Origin: Rheinheimera lutimaris
GTDB lineage: Bacteria; Pseudomonadota; Gammaproteobacteria; Enterobacterales; Alteromonadaceae
Reading direction: 5' to 3'
DNA: 39,382 nt
NCBI RefSeq assembly: GCF_013283795.1
Contig: NZ_JABSOD010000007.1
Coordinates: 169,872 to 209,253, forward strand
Shown here: in pieces, positions 15,733 to 25,952 of the stretch
How positions within the stretch are numbered: the stretch's first letter is position 1
How the letters are laid out: the number at the start of each line of letters is the position of its first letter
The notes under the pieces: model-generated
Seen by the model: the letters and a program-made list of their open reading frames with translations, nothing else
The model's database searches: none
Told to the model about the DNA's origin: nothing
Translations under genes and position numbers: made by a program

Positions 15733-16818
15733 TTAATCTCCGTATTTTGCGCTGTTAAGTTCGCCGGCCCGTTGCGCGCGCTGGTTATCGTTAGTAGCAG
15801 ACCAGCCGTGTAAATTGTCTTTAATCAACTGACACAGGGCAGCAATATGTTGTGGTTCGGCGTTCAATGCGCTGATGTATTCATAGCGCTGGCCGCCGGC
15901 ATGCAAAAAGTACTCTTTATTTTCTTCGCCAATTTCTTCAATGGTTTCCAGACAATCAGCAGAAAAACCCGGACAAAAAATTTGCACACTGCTAACACCC
16001 TGTTTTGGCAGTGCTTTTAATGTTTCGTCTGTGTAAGGCTTTAACCATTCTTCGCGGCCAAAGCGCGATTGAAAGGTGGTCATATACTGGTCTTTATTCA
16101 GCCCCAGCTGCTCAGCGATTAAACGAGAGGTTTTATAGCATTCGCAGTGATACGGATCGCCGTTAAGTAAATAACGCTTGGGAATACCGTGATAAGACAA
16201 AATCAGCTTGTCGGCCTGACCGTGTTGCTGCCAATGGCTACGAATTTTATCGGCGGCAGCGCTGATAAAGGGCGCGTAATCGGGATAATGTGACACAAAG
16301 CGCAAATCCGGCAGCCAGCGCCGGCGCATAAAGTTACGTGCCAGTTCATCAAAAGTCGATGCCGACGTCGACGCGGAATACTGCGGGTACAGCGGCAGCA
16401 CAATCAGTTTGCGTACGCCTTGGGCAAACATTTTATCTAATACTGAATCAAAAGAAGGGTTGCCGTAGCGCATAGCAAATTCGACCACCACATCGTTCAG
16501 GCCATCTTGCTGCAGTTGTGCCGCCACGGCATCGCGCTGCGCCTGAGTATGAAATAACAAGGGAGAACCCTGTTCGGTAAACACCGTGGCATAAGCCTTA
16601 GCAGAGCGACGTGGTCTAAATTGCAAAATAACGCCGTTTAAGATTAGCCACCAGAGCAAGCGCGGTACTTCTACCACCCTGGGATCGGATAAAAACTGCT
16701 TTAAATAACGCTTCAACGCCTTGGGGGTAGGTTCATCCGGAGTGCCAAGGTTGGTTAACAGGATGCCGATTTTGTCGCTTTGCTGATGGTCGAAGTTGGA
16801 GGTATTGATATAACGCAT
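15733..16818 (-). CDS. hemH: Ferrochelatase HemH
   Basis: Inserts Fe(II) into protoporphyrin IX, the last step of haem b synthesis; peripheral to the inner membrane. The 361-residue length fits. Family motifs are visible: LLTNLGTPDEP at the N terminus, PLYPQYSASTSAS (142-154), the catalytic histidine H210 in ILSYHGIPKRY and E291 in FCPGFSADCLETIEEI. It is the first gene of a likely two-gene unit with the large penicillin-binding protein; no functional reason for that pairing is apparent. Confidence 0.96.
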   Translation of the reverse strand: MRYINTSNFDHQQSDKIGILLTNLGTPDEPTPKALKRYLKQFLSDPRVVEVPRLLWWLILNGVILQFRPRRSAKAYATVFTEQGSPLLFHTQAQRDAVAAQLQQDGLNDVVVEFAMRYGNPSFDSVLDKMFAQGVRKLIVLPLYPQYSASTSASTFDELARNFMRRRWLPDLRFVSHYPDYAPFISAAADKIRSHWQQHGQADKLILSYHGIPKRYLLNGDPYHCECYKTSRLIAEQLGLNKDQYMTTFQSRFGREEWLKPYTDETLKALPKQGVSSVQIFCPGFSADCLETIEEIGEENKEYFLHAGGQRYEYISALNAEPQHIAALCQLIKDNLHGWSATNDNQRAQRAGELNSAKYGD

Positions 16819-17008
16819 AACAGAATGGCTGCTCTTCTTGCTGGAGGAACTGGCATTACGCTTCTGCAGCGCAGTCAGTTTACCTGATTTAAAGCCTGAG
16901 CCGATCTTAGCAGCTTATGCAGCGTATAAGTAAGCCGGCAGCAAAATTAATCTTGTTGTGTTTGCCGACAGGCGTTAGCCTGACACCAGACTTGAAAGGA
17001 GTAACACA

Positions 17009-17455
17009 ATGGCAGTGACATTCAGCAACCGGTTGTCGGCGTTGTTGCCGGCGCTGGTGTTAACAACGGTGCTGGCGTGCATCACACAAAGCGCGTTTAA
17101 TCTGGCGGCCATTGCGCCACTTAGTGGTGGCATTAACCCCGGCGATATAGTGGCGACAATCTGGTTTGATTTACGTCATTTCAGTTTGACCTATGCCCCA
17201 ATAGCGCTGATTAATCTGTCAGTTGTGGCGCTGGTGTTGTATGTATTGCCGGCAACGCGGCGCTATTGGTTGGCGGCAATGATTGGTGCTGCGCTGCTGT
17301 ACCTGATGTTGCTGCTTATTAATGCCATAGCGCCGATGCCAACGTTAATAGCTGCCACCCGCAGCACTGCCGGCCTTATCAGTATGTTGCTGTGCAGCAG
17401 TGCCGGCGCCTTATGTTATGTTGGTTTAGTGCAAAGGAGAGTTGTGCATGGTTAA
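17009..17455 (+). CDS. Small membrane protein of unknown function
   Basis: A 148-residue, very hydrophobic protein with four likely membrane segments (about 10-32, 58-78, 85-108 and 118-140) and no recognisable domain. An AAAGGAG ribosome binding site precedes the ATG. Its last eight bases overlap the start of the PQQ dehydrogenase gene, so the pair is likely cotranscribed and coupled. It may assist the periplasmic enzyme, but that is a guess from context. Confidence 0.72.
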   Translation: MAVTFSNRLSALLPALVLTTVLACITQSAFNLAAIAPLSGGINPGDIVATIWFDLRHFSLTYAPIALINLSVVALVLYVLPATRRYWLAAMIGAALLYLMLLLINAIAPMPTLIAATRSTAGLISMLLCSSAGALCYVGLVQRRVVHG

Positions 17456-18551
17456 GCAAGCATTGTTGTTGGCGGCGTTAAGCCTGTCACCTGCGGTACT
17501 GTCAGATAAAGTGCAATCCTATCAGCTCACTGTGCTGCACAGTCAGTTGCATTACCCCTGGGCTTTGGTGTTTTTGCCGGATGGCGATATGTTGCTGACT
17601 GAGCGCAGCGGCACCTTAAAGCGCCTGTCAGGTGATGGCACTGAACGTTTCAGTATCCGGCCGCAATTGCCACAGTTGCTGCAGGCGTCACAAGCCGGTT
17701 TACAGGATATTGCCTTAATGCCGGATTTTGCGCAAAACGCCGGCGTTGTGATTAGCTATGCCTGTGGCACCCTAACGGCTAATAACACCTGCCTTGCCAG
17801 CGCTGTGCTTACAGACAATGGCCTGAGTGATATAAAGCGTATTTTTCAGGCGCAGCCGCTAAAAAGCGGTGCAGCACACTTTGGCGGTCGTATCGCTTTT
17901 TTGCCGGACAACAGCCTGGTATTAACGTTGGGCGATGGTTTTGACTACCGTGAGCAGGCACAAAACCCGGCTAATCATTTGGGCAAAATTGTGCGGTTAA
18001 ATGCTGATGGTTCAGTACCGCAGGACAACCCTTTTGCAGGCAAACCAGGTTATGCTGCTGAAATTTTCAGTCTGGGCCATCGTAATGTGCAGGGCATTTT
18101 TTATGATGCGCCTGGCCAAACCTTATACAGCCATGAACATGGCCCGCGCGGTGGGGACGAGTTAAATATTATTACTGCGGGAAACAATTATGGCTGGCCG
18201 GTGGCGACTTACGGCATTGATTATACCGGTGCCCGTATATCGCCTTTTACCACCTTTACTACCATGCAAGATGCAATTTGGGGCTGGACGCCGTCTATCG
18301 CCCCGGCGGGTATGACGCTATACCGCGGTGAGCTGTTTCCGGATTGGCAAGGCAATATCTTTGTTGCGGCGCTGGCCGCAAAAAGTGTCAGCCGGCTGCA
18401 ACTGGAAAACCGTAAGGTGGTAAGCGAGCAGGTGCTGTTTACTGAGTTGAAGCAGCGCATTCGCGATGTGCGCAGCGGGCCGGATGGCGCTTTATATTTG
18501 CTTACCGACAGTGATAATGGTCAGCTGATTAAAGTGACGCCGGCAAACTAA
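17448..18551 (+). CDS. PQQ-dependent aldose sugar dehydrogenase (YliI/Asd-like), periplasmic
   Basis: A six-bladed beta-propeller dehydrogenase expected to oxidise aldose sugars at C1 with PQQ in the periplasm. The precursor of 367 residues has a signal peptide (about 1-20). Blade motifs are clear: HYPWALVFLPDGDMLLTER, the central HFGGRIAFLPDNSLVLTLGDG with the expected catalytic His, SLGHRNVQG, and HEHGPRGGDELNII followed by NNYGWP. The ATG at 17448 has GGAG eight bases upstream. No PQQ synthesis genes are in the window, so cofactor may be made elsewhere or scavenged. Confidence 0.9.
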   Translation: MVKQALLLAALSLSPAVLSDKVQSYQLTVLHSQLHYPWALVFLPDGDMLLTERSGTLKRLSGDGTERFSIRPQLPQLLQASQAGLQDIALMPDFAQNAGVVISYACGTLTANNTCLASAVLTDNGLSDIKRIFQAQPLKSGAAHFGGRIAFLPDNSLVLTLGDGFDYREQAQNPANHLGKIVRLNADGSVPQDNPFAGKPGYAAEIFSLGHRNVQGIFYDAPGQTLYSHEHGPRGGDELNIITAGNNYGWPVATYGIDYTGARISPFTTFTTMQDAIWGWTPSIAPAGMTLYRGELFPDWQGNIFVAALAAKSVSRLQLENRKVVSEQVLFTELKQRIRDVRSGPDGALYLLTDSDNGQLIKVTPAN

Positions 18552-18600
18552 GCTACAAGCCAGGCCCGCAAGCTTAGTTGCCAAAGCGTCGCAGGGCAGC

Positions 18601-19095
18601 TTAGTGGTGGTGATGGCCACCTTCGCCATGGGCATGGCCGTGGGCAATTTCATCGCCGGTAGCTTCGCGTACTGACACAATCTCAACAGCGAATTTCAGC
18701 GTTTTACCGGCCAGTGGATGGTTGGTGTCCACGTCGGCTTTAAACATACCTACTTTAACGATAGTGACCTGGCGTTGGCCATGCTCGGTTTGTACTACAG
18801 CTGTCATACCGGGTTGCCATTTTTTCGCACCCATCAGGTGTTTTACCTGCATGCTTTGAATGGCGTTTTCATCACGTTCACCATAGGCTTCGGTGGGCGT
18901 CAAAGTTACTTCCAGCTTATCACCGGCAGCTTTGCCGCTTAATGCCTGCTCCAGCGCCGGCAGCATTTGCTCATGGCCGTGCAGATACAGCAGCGGGTGG
19001 CTACCGTTGGAGCTTTCAAGCTCAATGCTGGCGCCGTTGCTTACGTCGGTTAGGGTGTAATGAAACTGTACTACGCTGTTTTCGCTGATTTGCAT
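18601..19095 (-). CDS. slyD: FKBP-type peptidyl-prolyl isomerase SlyD
   Basis: A prolyl isomerase and chaperone with a metal-binding tail, cytoplasmic. The FKBP domain (1-70 and 130-145) is interrupted by the insert-in-flap chaperone domain (about 70-130), with the typical PTEAYGERDEN junction. The C terminus is a short His-rich tail (HGHAHGEGGHHHH), able to bind nickel as in hydrogenase maturation. The tail is much shorter than in E. coli SlyD. Length is 164 residues. It lies beyond the trp terminator and is transcribed separately. Confidence 0.92.
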   Translation of the reverse strand: MQISENSVVQFHYTLTDVSNGASIELESSNGSHPLLYLHGHEQMLPALEQALSGKAAGDKLEVTLTPTEAYGERDENAIQSMQVKHLMGAKKWQPGMTAVVQTEHGQRQVTIVKVGMFKADVDTNHPLAGKTLKFAVEIVSVREATGDEIAHGHAHGEGGHHHH

Positions 19096-19163
19096 AAAAT
19101 GAGTCCGCTTTGCATAAAGCCGCTATTATCGGGTGTCGGGCAACAAAAATCGACAGCTTTAAT

Positions 19164-19201
19164 AAAAAATACGCCACAGCTTAATTGTGGCGTATTTTTT
19201 T
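19164..19201 (-). terminator. Terminator of the trp operon
   Basis: A 10-bp stem ATACGCCACA (19169-19178)/TGTGGCGTAT (19186-19195) with a 7-nt loop, flanked by A and T runs. It lies 22 bases past trpA on the minus strand, upstream of slyD. Confidence 0.9.
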
Positions 19202-19222
19202 GTACAAGTGACAAGGGTGCTG

Positions 19223-20023
19223 TCAGGTCGCGGCCTTCATACTGCTGACAAATTGCTTAAGCTGCGCCAGCAAGATTGCCGGTTCGTTTTGGTGCTGCTC
19301 AATCAGTTTAACGATGGCCGAACCGGAAATAGCACCGGCCGCACCACTTTGAATGGCATCTTTAACATGTGCCGGGGTGGAGATGCCAAAGCCCAGCAGC
19401 GGTGGTGCCGGGTTGTAGCTGCGAATACGGGCTATCAGCTCGCTGGTTGGCATAGCGGCAACCGTTTCGGTACCGGTTACGCCGGCGCGGCTTAACAGAT
19501 AAGTGTAACCGCGGCCATAAGAGGCAATCTCGCGCAGGTCATCATCATCAACATTAGGCGGCACCACAAAAATTGGTGCTATATCATGTTTTATCGCACT
19601 TTGGCGAAACAGCTTGCTCTCGTGCAGCGGCACATCGGCAATTAACACCGAATCCACCCCGGCAGCTGCCGCTTTCGCGTAAAAGTCGTCAATACCGCGC
19701 GCCATCACCAGGTTGGAGTACAACAATAAGCCGATAGGGATAGTGGGGTGGTAAGCGCGGATTTTACCAATCACATCAAAGCTGATGGCGGGCGTTACGC
19801 CGGCCGCTAAGGCGCGGATATTGGCACCCTGAATGGTCGGGCCATCGGCTATCGGATCTGAAAAGGCGATACCCAGCTCCAGCGCATCAGCACCGGCGTC
19901 AATCAGGGTTTTAATGATCTCAAACGACAGCTCTGCTGTCGGGTCGCCAATGGTAACAAAGGGCACAAAAGCGCCACGGCCTTCGCGGTTTAAGCGGGCA
20001 AACATCTGCTGATAGCGTTTCAT
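19223..20023 (-). CDS. trpA: Tryptophan synthase alpha subunit
   Basis: Cleaves indole-3-glycerol phosphate to indole and glyceraldehyde 3-phosphate, passing indole through a tunnel to TrpB. It is a 266-residue TIM barrel. The catalytic pair is at the standard numbers, E49 (DALELG) and D60 (DPIADGP). The phosphate-binding GFGIS motif (about 211-215) and SGSAIV are near the end. The start overlaps the trpB stop by four bases (ATGA), favouring equal expression of the two subunits. It is the last gene of the operon. Confidence 0.97.
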   Translation of the reverse strand: MKRYQQMFARLNREGRGAFVPFVTIGDPTAELSFEIIKTLIDAGADALELGIAFSDPIADGPTIQGANIRALAAGVTPAISFDVIGKIRAYHPTIPIGLLLYSNLVMARGIDDFYAKAAAAGVDSVLIADVPLHESKLFRQSAIKHDIAPIFVVPPNVDDDDLREIASYGRGYTYLLSRAGVTGTETVAAMPTSELIARIRSYNPAPPLLGFGISTPAHVKDAIQSGAAGAISGSAIVKLIEQHQNEPAILLAQLKQFVSSMKAAT

Positions 20024-21210
20024 AACTGGCCTCCTGCTAATACGCTGTGCACATGGGCTAAGTCTTTGTCACCACGGCCGGATAAATTCACCAGTAACAC
20101 GGTCGGCTCTGTTGCCTGTGCCGCCAGTTTTAAGGCATAGGCCAGCGCATGCGAGCTTTCCAGCGCCGGTATTATGCCCTCACTTTTCGCCAGTTGCTGA
20201 AAGGCCGCTAAGGCTTCATCGTCGTTAATGGCGACATATTCAGCGCGGCCGGTTTGCTGTAAATGGGTATGCTGCGGGCCCACCGCTGGGTAGTCCAGGC
20301 CGGCAGAAATAGAGTATGACTCTTCAATCTGGCCGTCGCCGGTTTGCATAATAGCGGTGTAAGCGCCATGCAAAATACCGTAGCTGCCGGTAGACAGGGC
20401 TGCTCCATGTTGATGGGTGTTAATGCCTTTACCGCCGGGTTCAACACCAATCAGTTTTACGCCCTCTTCAGCGATAAAATCTGCGAACATGCCAATCGCA
20501 TTTGAGCCGCCGCCGACACAGGCAATTACGGCGTCAGGCAGCTTGCCTTCCGCTTTTAAGATCTGTTGTTTGGCTTCTTCACCAATCATCTTCTGAAAAT
20601 CACGCACTATGGTGGGGAACGGGTGCGGGCCGGCTGCGGTGCCCAGCATATAATGCGTCGTGTCATAAGTGGCTGACCAATCGCGCATGGCTTCGTTTAC
20701 TGCATCTTTTAATGTACCACTGCCGCTGGTTACCGGAATAACGGTAGCGCCCATCAGCTTCATGCGAAACACGTTCGGCTGCTGGCGCTCAATGTCTTTG
20801 GCACCCATATAAATGCGGCACTTCAGGCCCAGTAACGCACAAGCTAACGCTGTTGCCACACCATGCTGTCCGGCACCGGTTTCGGCGATAACCTCTTTTT
20901 TACCCATGCGTTTGGTCAGCAGCGCCTGGCCTAATACCTGATTGGTTTTGTGCGCGCCGCCGTGCAGTAAGTCTTCGCGTTTAAGGTAAATTTTTACCAA
21001 CGGATTCGGCGAAATATTGCGACACAGCGTCAGCGGCGTCGGCCGGCCGGCATATTCGGTTAACAGCTGTTGAAACTCGGCATGAAAGGCCGGGTCTTCC
21101 AAGGCATCAACATAGGCTTGTTCCAGCTGTTTTAATGCCGGTACCAGCAGCTGCGGCACAAACATGCCGCCATACTGGCCAAAATAAGGGTTAAGTTTTA
21201 GCTCACTCAT
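20020..21210 (-). CDS. trpB: Tryptophan synthase beta subunit
   Basis: Joins indole with serine, using pyridoxal phosphate, to make tryptophan. 396 residues. The PLP lysine is K88 in GGAHKTNQ, and the phosphate loop [10 protein letters not shown] is clear. An upstream in-frame ATG would add 33 residues, but [20 protein letters not shown] is the conserved N terminus, so the start is at 21210. The first eight bases overlap the end of trpCF, implying coupled translation. Confidence 0.97.
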   Translation of the reverse strand: MSELKLNPYFGQYGGMFVPQLLVPALKQLEQAYVDALEDPAFHAEFQQLLTEYAGRPTPLTLCRNISPNPLVKIYLKREDLLHGGAHKTNQVLGQALLTKRMGKKEVIAETGAGQHGVATALACALLGLKCRIYMGAKDIERQQPNVFRMKLMGATVIPVTSGSGTLKDAVNEAMRDWSATYDTTHYMLGTAAGPHPFPTIVRDFQKMIGEEAKQQILKAEGKLPDAVIACVGGGSNAIGMFADFIAEEGVKLIGVEPGGKGINTHQHGAALSTGSYGILHGAYTAIMQTGDGQIEESYSISAGLDYPAVGPQHTHLQQTGRAEYVAINDDEALAAFQQLAKSEGIIPALESSHALAYALKLAAQATEPTVLLVNLSGRGDKDLAHVHSVLAGGQL

Positions 21211-22594
21211 GGTGAAACTCCCGCAATAGTGTAAAAGCTGACCGGATCTTCGCCGCATCTTTGATGCCAGGTGCAGTTTCCAGCCCTGAATTGAAATCGA
21301 GCCCGGCAACGGGCAGCTTAGCTGCTGCTAAGCAGTTATCCGGCGTTAAACCACCGGCCAGCATAATCGGCTGGTTGCTGTTGTGTTGTGTCAGCAAGGC
21401 CCAGTTAAAGCTGATGCCGCTGCCGCCATGCTGCTGTGGATGATAGGCGTCCAGCAAGATGCGGTCGGCAAGCGCGCTAAACTCAGGTAAAGCCTCCTTT
21501 ACCCGGTAGGCTTTCCAGATTTGGCATTGTGGCGGCAGCAAGGCTTTTAGCGTACTGATATAGCCATCATCTTCTTCGCCGTGCAGCTGAACTGCACTTA
21601 ACGCTAAGCTTTGCGCCAACTGTGCGACTTTGGCCTGGTCAGCATTAACAAACACACCTACATAGTGCAGTGGGGCGTCTTGCTGCACCTGTTTTGCCTG
21701 TTCCGGGGTAACGAAACGAGGCGATGGCGGATAAAAAATCAGCCCGCCGTAATACGCGCCGGCAGCATAAGCGGCAGCGGCATCTTCCGGCCGGGTTAGG
21801 CCGCATACTTTGTGCTCGCTCAGCACTAATTTACGGGTGGCGGCAGCTAAATCGGTTTGTGCCATTAATGAGCTGCCGACTAAAAACGCATCGGCAACCT
21901 GCGCTAAATGCCGTACTTGTTGGTTAGTGTAAATACCGGACTCTGATACTACCGTTCTGCCCCCGAGGATCAGTTTAGCCAGCGTAAAGCTGGTATCCAG
22001 GTTAGTGCTTAAATCACGTAAGTCACGGTTATTAATACCAATAAGCTCAGCGTTAAGCGCCACAGCGCGCAGTGTTTCTGCCTCATTGCTGACTTCGGTC
22101 AGTACCGTCATATTCAGCTCGTTGGCTGTGGCGGCAAGGCTTCGGTACTCGTCATCGCTCAGCACCGATAGCATCAGCAAAACCGCATCAGCACCGCAGT
22201 GGCGGCCTAAGTAAATCTGGTAACTGTCGATAATAAAATCTTTATGCAGCAGCGGTTTATCGACTAATTCACGCATGGTGCGCAAGTACTCATACTTGCC
22301 CTGAAAGAAGGTTTCATCGGTTAATACCGAAATACAATCGGCGTATTGGCCGTACACCCGGGCTAATTCGGCAAGATTAAAATCATTGCGGATCAGCCCT
22401 TTTGAGGGGGAGGCTTTTTTACACTCCAGAATAAAGCGCGGGCCTGCTTGCTTTAGCGCCGCCAGAAAGTCACGCTGAGTCGGTTTTACCTGCGCGACAA
22501 AAGTTGTCAGCGGTTTTGCGGCTTTAAGTGCGGCGACTTCGCCGGCTTTATGCGTCACAATTTTTGCCAGCACATTCGGCATTGCTTCAGTCAT
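21203..22594 (-). CDS. trpCF: Fused indole-3-glycerol phosphate synthase / phosphoribosylanthranilate isomerase
   Basis: A bifunctional 463-residue enzyme for two consecutive steps of tryptophan synthesis. Residues 1 to about 255 are the IGPS barrel ([33 protein letters not shown]). Residues about 260-455 are the PRAI barrel ([11 protein letters not shown] with the catalytic Cys, and LDFNSGLE). This order and fusion are typical of enteric-type gammaproteobacteria. The start overlaps trpD by eight bases. The enzyme order is the reverse of the chemical order, as is usual for this fusion. Confidence 0.96.
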   Translation of the reverse strand: MTEAMPNVLAKIVTHKAGEVAALKAAKPLTTFVAQVKPTQRDFLAALKQAGPRFILECKKASPSKGLIRNDFNLAELARVYGQYADCISVLTDETFFQGKYEYLRTMRELVDKPLLHKDFIIDSYQIYLGRHCGADAVLLMLSVLSDDEYRSLAATANELNMTVLTEVSNEAETLRAVALNAELIGINNRDLRDLSTNLDTSFTLAKLILGGRTVVSESGIYTNQQVRHLAQVADAFLVGSSLMAQTDLAAATRKLVLSEHKVCGLTRPEDAAAAYAAGAYYGGLIFYPPSPRFVTPEQAKQVQQDAPLHYVGVFVNADQAKVAQLAQSLALSAVQLHGEEDDGYISTLKALLPPQCQIWKAYRVKEALPEFSALADRILLDAYHPQQHGGSGISFNWALLTQHNSNQPIMLAGGLTPDNCLAAAKLPVAGLDFNSGLETAPGIKDAAKIRSAFTLLREFHHE

Positions 22595-23624
22595 TTGCCG
22601 GCTCCTTGCTTTGACTAAGGTGTTTAAACTGCGACAGGGTAGTAAAAGCCTTATTGCTGCTTAACAGCTCCAACACCGCCCTGGTATTCACTTTTAAATC
22701 ATCACCCATGCCGGCAATTTTCAGCATTGCTGCCACATTTATCGCCACTGCCGCTTTATGGGCATCCGGGCCTTCGCCTTGCAAAATGGCCAGCGTAGCC
22801 GCAGCATTGTCGGCCGGCTCACCACCTGCCAAAGCACTTAGCGGTGTAAGTGCAACACCAAAATCGTCCGGGGTCAGGCTAAACTCAGTCAGCTCGCCGT
22901 CTTTTAATTCACAGACATAGGTGGTGCCGTGCAGCGCTACCTCATCACAGCCACTGCCGTGTGCTACCCAGGCGCGTTTGACACCCAGTTGCTGCAGCGC
23001 CTGCGCCATTACGCGGCATAATTTGGGATCATAGACGCCAAGCAACTGAAAATCCGGTGCGGCCGGGTTAACCAGCGGGCCCAGTAAGTTAAACAGCGTG
23101 CGGCTTTTTAGTGCATTACGTACCGGCATGGCGTGTTTAATACCGGCATGGTACAGCGGCGCAAATAAAAAACTGCAGTTAGTGTGCTCAAGAGCATTGG
23201 CCGCCTGCTGTGGTGTCATTTGAATATTGATGCCCAGCTGCTCGAGTAAATCGGCTGAGCCGGAGCGCGATGACACACTGCGGTTGCCGTGTTTTACCAC
23301 CTTTAAGCCCATGGCCGCGCCGACAATGGCGGCCGTGCTGGAGATATTAATGGTATTGCTGCCGTCACCGCCGGTGCCACAGCAATCGATACCGCCACTG
23401 ATCTGCCGCGGGAAAGCCGTAGCGGCAGCGCGTAAGGCGCTGGCAGCACCGGCAATTTCATCGGCAGTTTCACCGCGCATTTTCAGCGCCACCAAAAGCG
23501 CCGTCAGATGTATTGGCTCAACCTCACCTTGCACCACGGCGCTGAAAAATTGCTGCGCTTGTGAAAAACTAAGCGCCTGGCCACTCAGGCTGTGTTGCAC
23601 TGTGGATAGAATGTTATCTGTCAT
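22587..23624 (-). CDS. trpD: Anthranilate phosphoribosyltransferase
   Basis: Transfers phosphoribose from PRPP to anthranilate. 345 residues. Substrate motifs are intact: CCGTGGDGSNTINISS (81-96), KHGNRSVSSRSGSADLLEQLG and NPAAPDFQLLGVYDP. It is not fused to trpG, unlike in E. coli. Its start overlaps the trpG stop by four bases, so the two remain coupled through translation. Confidence 0.96.
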   Translation of the reverse strand: MTDNILSTVQHSLSGQALSFSQAQQFFSAVVQGEVEPIHLTALLVALKMRGETADEIAGAASALRAAATAFPRQISGGIDCCGTGGDGSNTINISSTAAIVGAAMGLKVVKHGNRSVSSRSGSADLLEQLGINIQMTPQQAANALEHTNCSFLFAPLYHAGIKHAMPVRNALKSRTLFNLLGPLVNPAAPDFQLLGVYDPKLCRVMAQALQQLGVKRAWVAHGSGCDEVALHGTTYVCELKDGELTEFSLTPDDFGVALTPLSALAGGEPADNAAATLAILQGEGPDAHKAAVAINVAAMLKIAGMGDDLKVNTRAVLELLSSNKAFTTLSQFKHLSQSKEPAND

Positions 23625-24211
23625 GCTTTGCCCCGTAATAAATAATCAATGCTTTGTTTTAACAACGGTTTGCCCAGCGTCGTTAAGATAGACTCGGGGT
23701 GAAACTGAAAGCCCAGCATGCGTTTATCCTCGTTAATCACCGCCATTGGAATGTGCCTGTCATTGGCCAGCAAGGTTAACGCATTGGGCATTTCGGTGGC
23801 CATTAGCGAGTGATAGCGCGCCACTAAAAACGGCTGCGGTAAGCCGGCAAATAACGGATGATCCTGCAGCGTAATGGCTGCGGTTTTACCATGTACGATT
23901 TCACCGGCCCGGCCAACCACGCCACCAAAGTGTTCAACGATGGCTTGATGGCCCAGGCAGATGCCCAGTACCGGAAATTGTGCATCACACAGTTGCAGTA
24001 GTGGCGGCATGCTACCAGCTTGTGCTGGGCTACCGGGACCTGGTGATAACACTAGTAATACCGGCTCTGTTTCAGTCAACATTTGCTGATAGATGTAGTC
24101 AGCCGGCACCGTATTGCGATACAGCTTTACGCCGCAGCCCAATTGGGCAAATTCATCGACCAGGTTGTAGGTAAAGGAGTCGATATTGTCGAGTAAATAA
24201 ATAACGGCCAT
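23621..24211 (-). CDS. trpG: Anthranilate synthase glutamine amidotransferase subunit
   Basis: Supplies ammonia from glutamine to TrpE. It is a 196-residue class I amidotransferase. The catalytic triad is visible as C85 (GICLGHQ), H171 and E173 (FHPES). The SPGPGSP oxyanion region is at 56-62. It lies three bases after trpE and overlaps trpD. The sequence also resembles PabA, but its position inside the trp operon supports TrpG; it could serve both enzymes if no separate pabA exists. Confidence 0.95.
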   Translation of the reverse strand: MAVIYLLDNIDSFTYNLVDEFAQLGCGVKLYRNTVPADYIYQQMLTETEPVLLVLSPGPGSPAQAGSMPPLLQLCDAQFPVLGICLGHQAIVEHFGGVVGRAGEIVHGKTAAITLQDHPLFAGLPQPFLVARYHSLMATEMPNALTLLANDRHIPMAVINEDKRMLGFQFHPESILTTLGKPLLKQSIDYLLRGKA

Positions 24212-24214
24212 CGG

Positions 24215-25816
24215 TTACTCCTTAACTGTGCTATTGGCATGCGCTGCATCATGGGCTGACACTATGGCGTTAATCACCGCCTGCGCTTTGCTGCGGGTTT
24301 CGTCGGCTTCGGCTTGGGCGACAGAGTCAAACACCACTCCGGCACCGGCCTGAATATAGGCGGTGTTATTGGCAACATAGGCCGAGCGGATGACAATGCA
24401 GCTGTCAAAATCGCCGTTGCCGGACAAATAACCGACTGCACCGCCGTAGCTGCCGCGACGTTTACCTTCTACACCACGGATAAGTTCGGCGGCTTTTACT
24501 TTCGGTGCGCCAACCAGGGTGCCCATATTCATACAGGCCTGATAGGCATGCAGGGCGTCCAGTTCCGGCTTTAACGTGCCCACCACGCGCGACACCAGAT
24601 GCATCACATAAGAGTAACGGTCGACTTTTAGCAGCTCTTTGACGTAGCGGCTGCCCGGTACGCTGATGCGCGCGACATCGTTACGTGCTAAATCAACCAG
24701 CATTAAATGCTCGGCTTTTTCTTTTTCATCCTGGCGCAGTTCCAGCTCAATGCGGCTGTCCAGATCGCGGTCGATGCTGCCGTCGCTTTTAAAGCCGCGG
24801 CGGCGGGTGCCGGCGATAGGGTAAATTTCGACCTGACGGTTTGCGGCGTCAAATTTCAGTGCCGACTCCGGCGAGGCGCCAAACAAACTGAAGGCGCTGT
24901 CTTTTAGATAAAACATATAAGGGCTGGGGTTTTGCTGCTTTAAGCGGGCATAGGCCGCCAGCGGTGAGGGACAAGGCAGTCGGAAGCAGCGGGATGGCAC
25001 CACCTGAAAAATATCTCCGGCAACAATATGCTGTTTCAGCTTTTCTACCTGATGCATAAAGTCAGCATCACTGATATCAACCTGCACTGCAGCGTCAATA
25101 GTTGCATTGGTTGTCGTTTCTGCCGGTGCGCTGTGCAGCAGCTGTTTTAACTGCTCCAACCGCTTGCCGATAACAAAGCAGTTAGCCGGGGCCTGTTCGC
25201 CACAAAATACGTTACCGACCAACCGGCTGTGGCCGCTTTGATGATCCAGCACTAACAGTGTTTCTGCCAGATAAAACACATAGTCCGGACACTGATTTTC
25301 TGCTGTTGGCACGTCAGGCAACTGCTCAACAGTGGCGACCATGTCATAACCGATAACGCCGCCTAAAAATATCGCGAACGGCTCATCGCTTTGGCACTTT
25401 AGCTCCCGCTGCAAAGTGCGCAGCACGCTAAAGGGGTTAGGTGCTTGTAGGCGGGCATTTTCTTCCAGTAACAGCGCCGGGCGCTGATAGGTAATGCTCA
25501 GCCGGTCGGTGCTTTGCTCTACTTCGGCGTCGCCACTTAGCTTAGTGGCCAGATAGGGCAGCAACACCGCGCCATTAGCGCTAACGGCGGTAATTACCAC
25601 GTTTTGGGCATTGCATTCGATGCGCAGCGCCGCATCAATCAGTAACAGGCTTTTTAAATTGTCTTTGCTGTCAATTTCGGCTGATTCCAGCAGCAACGAA
25701 TAGGGGCTTTGTGCCGTCAGCGCCTGATAGCAGGCCAATGCATCACTGTGGTACGGCAGTGGCATGGCGATACTGGCCACTTCGCCTGGCGTGTCGGTGA
25801 TATGACTAAAGATCAT
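24215..25816 (-). CDS. trpE: Anthranilate synthase component I
   Basis: Makes anthranilate from chorismate with ammonia from TrpG; first committed step to tryptophan. 533 residues. The feedback-inhibition motif LLES (42-45) is present, so tryptophan should inhibit it. The C-terminal chorismate domain has PIAGTRRRG, RNDVARI and GAPKVKAAELIRG. It is the first structural gene, preceded by an AAGGA ribosome binding site and about 135 bases of leader RNA after the trpL stop. Confidence 0.97.
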   Translation of the reverse strand: MIFSHITDTPGEVASIAMPLPYHSDALACYQALTAQSPYSLLLESAEIDSKDNLKSLLLIDAALRIECNAQNVVITAVSANGAVLLPYLATKLSGDAEVEQSTDRLSITYQRPALLLEENARLQAPNPFSVLRTLQRELKCQSDEPFAIFLGGVIGYDMVATVEQLPDVPTAENQCPDYVFYLAETLLVLDHQSGHSRLVGNVFCGEQAPANCFVIGKRLEQLKQLLHSAPAETTTNATIDAAVQVDISDADFMHQVEKLKQHIVAGDIFQVVPSRCFRLPCPSPLAAYARLKQQNPSPYMFYLKDSAFSLFGASPESALKFDAANRQVEIYPIAGTRRRGFKSDGSIDRDLDSRIELELRQDEKEKAEHLMLVDLARNDVARISVPGSRYVKELLKVDRYSYVMHLVSRVVGTLKPELDALHAYQACMNMGTLVGAPKVKAAELIRGVEGKRRGSYGGAVGYLSGNGDFDSCIVIRSAYVANNTAYIQAGAGVVFDSVAQAEADETRSKAQAVINAIVSAHDAAHANSTVKE

Positions 25817-25896
25817 GTTTCACTTTTTCCTTATGATTCATAAATATAGCTCGACATTTTTAGTTTCAGCCGCTTCGCACAGTTTTGCAGGCACAT

Positions 25897-25928
25897 AAAA
25901 AAAGCCCGCTTCTTGTGGAAACGGGCTT
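25897..25928 (-). terminator. trp attenuator (3:4 terminator hairpin)
   Basis: On the minus strand AAGCCCG pairs with CGGGCTT, followed by a run of seven T (plus positions 25897-25903). It lies between trpL and trpE. The competing antiterminator is also visible: AACGGGC (plus 25961-25967), at the end of the trpL coding region, can pair perfectly with GCCCGTT (plus 25920-25926), which would break this terminator. Confidence 0.9.
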
Positions 25929-25952
25929 CGGTAATTACAGCTAATACAACGC

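Noticed and set aside
21211..21309. Longer trpB start adding 33 residues
   Set aside because: The added residues overlap trpCF and are not conserved; [15 protein letters not shown] is the known N terminus.
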